DNA of 6,509 bases, from NCBI GenBank assembly GCA_036584565.1, contig JAZHDF010000025.1:1-6509 (forward strand), in the 5' to 3' direction. Position numbers and translations under genes: made by a program. Positions 5,129 to 6,509 of this stretch are shown one piece after another. The notes below the pieces were generated by a model. It did not search any database. It was not told the origin of the DNA and saw only the letters and a list, made by a program, of their open reading frames with translations. This DNA comes from UBA9337 sp036584565. GTDB lineage: Bacteria; Patescibacteriota; Minisyncoccia; Moranbacterales; UBA9337. Each line of letters begins with the position of its first letter. The stretch's first letter is position 1.

Positions 5129-6442
5129 TTATTGCTTCTTTTCTTCCAATTTTAGCTTGACCTCCTTTTCTTCTCCTTTACGCCAAATTTTTAGAGTTAT
5201 TTCTTCATCGACACTCATGGAGGAAATTATTGAATTTATCTGATTGTCAACATCCACTTTTTTGCCATTGATTTCCAAAACGATATCGTTTTCCAAAAGA
5301 CCCGCTTTATCGGCCGGCGAACCGGGAATAACCGCAAAATCGGTTATTTTTTCTCCTCGAGAGATCAAAGCTCCGTAATTGTAAGGAAGATTGTTTTCTT
5401 TTTGAATTTCTTCATCCAGCATTATATATCTTATCCCCATAAAAGGAATAGAGATTTTACCGCTGGTCTTAACTTGTTCGATGGTTTTTTTGATATCATT
5501 GACCGAAAGAGCGAAGCCGATATTCTCGGCTCCTTGCGCCACCGCCACATTGATACCGATGACATTGCCTCGGATATCCAAAAGCGGACCGCCGGAATTA
5601 CCGGGATTGATAGCCGCATCGGTTTGAATAATGTTACTTAACTTTTCACTGTCTCCATATCCGCTTCCGGCGGTAACATCTCGTTTTAATCCCGAGACTA
5701 TTCCCAAACTGACAGTATTGGAAAACTCGCCCAATGAATTCCCGATAGCGATCACCGATTGACCGACTTTAAGCGCCTCCGAATCTCCCAAACTCAAAAC
5801 AGGAAAATTATCTCCTTCCACTTTAATAATGGCGATATCCAAAGAAGGATGGCGGGCCAAAACCTGAGCCGTATACTCTTTTTCGTCGGAAGTAATAACG
5901 GTGTACTCGGCTTCGGTGTCGCTGACCACATGTTTATTGGTAACAATCATGCCGTCTTTGGAAACAAAGAATCCCGATCCGCCCCCCACTTTTTGCTTCT
6001 CGGTTTCCCGACTTGATTCATCTTCATAATAACCGAAGGGGTCGAAGAAGAAATTAAAACCGTTGTTTTTAAATTTGGGAACATCTTTGGTAATTACAAT
6101 GTTGACCACTCCGGGGGAAGTTTTTTCCACCACATCGATAACTTCCGATTCCTCCCGATAAACACTGCCGCTTTCGGTGATTATCCCGCTCTTGTCACTT
6201 TTAAAGCCCAGGCTTTTGCTCACTTTATCCTTCAAGCTATCCGACAAAACTCCCGAAAAACCGCCGGCGATAAAGCCGAAAAATCCCCCCAAAACGGAAG
6301 ACAAAAACATTCCCAAAATTATTATTATCCAAACCTTGAGAGAAATCGGATTTTTTTGCTTCTTGGTTTCGGTCGACTCTGCTTTCTCTTCCTTTTTATC
6401 AATTTGTGCTTCTTTTATTTCTTCTTTATCTATTTCCTCCAT
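5129..6442 (-). CDS. Membrane-anchored HtrA/DegP-family serine protease with one PDZ domain
   Basis: HtrA proteases degrade damaged or misfolded proteins outside the cytoplasm. This 437-residue protein has a charged Lys/Glu-rich cytoplasmic tail (1-36), then one glycine-rich transmembrane segment at about 37-62 with no cleavage motif, so it is likely a signal anchor. A linker leads into a trypsin-like domain (about 98-325) with catalytic triad H171 (in TNKHVV), D202 (in LDIAIIKV) and S283 (in GNSGGPL). A single PDZ domain (about 333-430; GSPADKAGLLENDIVLEING at 374-393) would bind substrate C-termini. The family insert before the catalytic His is rich in Phe/Tyr (NFFFDPFGYYED, 130-141). It is the one-PDZ, anchored architecture of HtrA/DegS rather than two-PDZ DegP. 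Start ATG 6442 has no Shine-Dalgarno sequence upstream; GGAGG occurs just after the ATG with no start codon suitably placed behind it. The 67 upstream bases are AT-rich without a clear promoter. It precedes clpB across a terminator, a quality-control neighbourhood. Confidence 0.95.
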   Translation of the reverse strand: MEEIDKEEIKEAQIDKKEEKAESTETKKQKNPISLKVWIIIILGMFLSSVLGGFFGFIAGGFSGVLSDSLKDKVSKSLGFKSDKSGIITESGSVYREESEVIDVVEKTSPGVVNIVITKDVPKFKNNGFNFFFDPFGYYEDESSRETEKQKVGGGSGFFVSKDGMIVTNKHVVSDTEAEYTVITSDEKEYTAQVLARHPSLDIAIIKVEGDNFPVLSLGDSEALKVGQSVIAIGNSLGEFSNTVSLGIVSGLKRDVTAGSGYGDSEKLSNIIQTDAAINPGNSGGPLLDIRGNVIGINVAVAQGAENIGFALSVNDIKKTIEQVKTSGKISIPFMGIRYIMLDEEIQKENNLPYNYGALISRGEKITDFAVIPGSPADKAGLLENDIVLEINGKKVDVDNQINSIISSMSVDEEITLKIWRKGEEKEVKLKLEEKKQ

Positions 6443-6509
6443 AATTTTATTTTTAAATAGGCTCTAGACCATCAAACTAATTAATATTTATGTAAAATTC
6501 TAATTAAAT

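Noticed and set aside
6443..6509. Promoter for htrA
   Set aside because: TTTACA- and TTGATG-like hexamers occur, but none has a TATAAT-like partner at 16-18 bases with room for a transcription start.
1..6509. Mobile element, CRISPR, tRNA or rRNA
   Set aside because: No transposase, recombinase, terminal repeats, spaced direct repeats or recognisable structural RNA were seen on either strand.

Overview
The window is a stretch of bacterial chromosome in which every supportable gene lies on the minus strand. Read in the direction of transcription, from high to low coordinates, the order is: a membrane-anchored HtrA/DegP-type serine protease (5129-6442), the disaggregase ClpB (2384-4996), a 34-residue small ORF (2275-2379), a VanZ-like membrane protein (1886-2278), a standalone PhoH-type PIN-domain protein (1148-1717), and the first 305 codons of secA, which runs off the left edge. 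The DNA is AT-rich. TGA serves as a stop in the small ORF just upstream of vanZ, so there is no sign of a recoded UGA. SecA carries about 20 extra residues between its Walker A and Walker B motifs relative to E. coli. That insertion and the general gene style fit Patescibacteria (candidate phyla radiation), but this placement is inferred from memory of the families, not from a search.

Region by region: 6443-6509 is AT-rich DNA upstream of htrA with no convincing promoter or ribosome binding site. htrA ends at a hairpin terminator (5063-5094). A 132-base gap then leads into clpB; its only Shine-Dalgarno-like sequence is 23 bases from the start but could be brought close by a small hairpin. clpB, the small ORF and vanZ are packed as an operon: 4 bases separate the clpB stop from the small ORF, and the small ORF stop overlaps the vanZ start (ATGA). 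The 168 bases between vanZ and the PIN gene hold a leader with two strong Shine-Dalgarno sequences, tiny candidate leader ORFs and a terminator-like hairpin. The PIN gene ends in a 28-base perfect palindrome followed by a T run (1092-1126). The next 180 bases hold a near-consensus promoter for secA (999-1027).

Functionally, htrA and clpB form a protein quality-control pair: HtrA degrades misfolded proteins on the extracytoplasmic side, and ClpB resolubilises aggregates in the cytoplasm. SecA powers protein export. The VanZ-like protein and the 34-residue peptide are probably membrane proteins of unknown role tied to clpB by transcription. The PIN gene stands apart: its arginine codons are mostly AGA/AGG (16 of 21) whereas its neighbours mostly use CGN, and it has its own strong translation signals and terminator. 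It looks like a self-contained, possibly acquired unit with a potentially regulated leader. No mobile element, CRISPR array, rRNA or tRNA was recognised.
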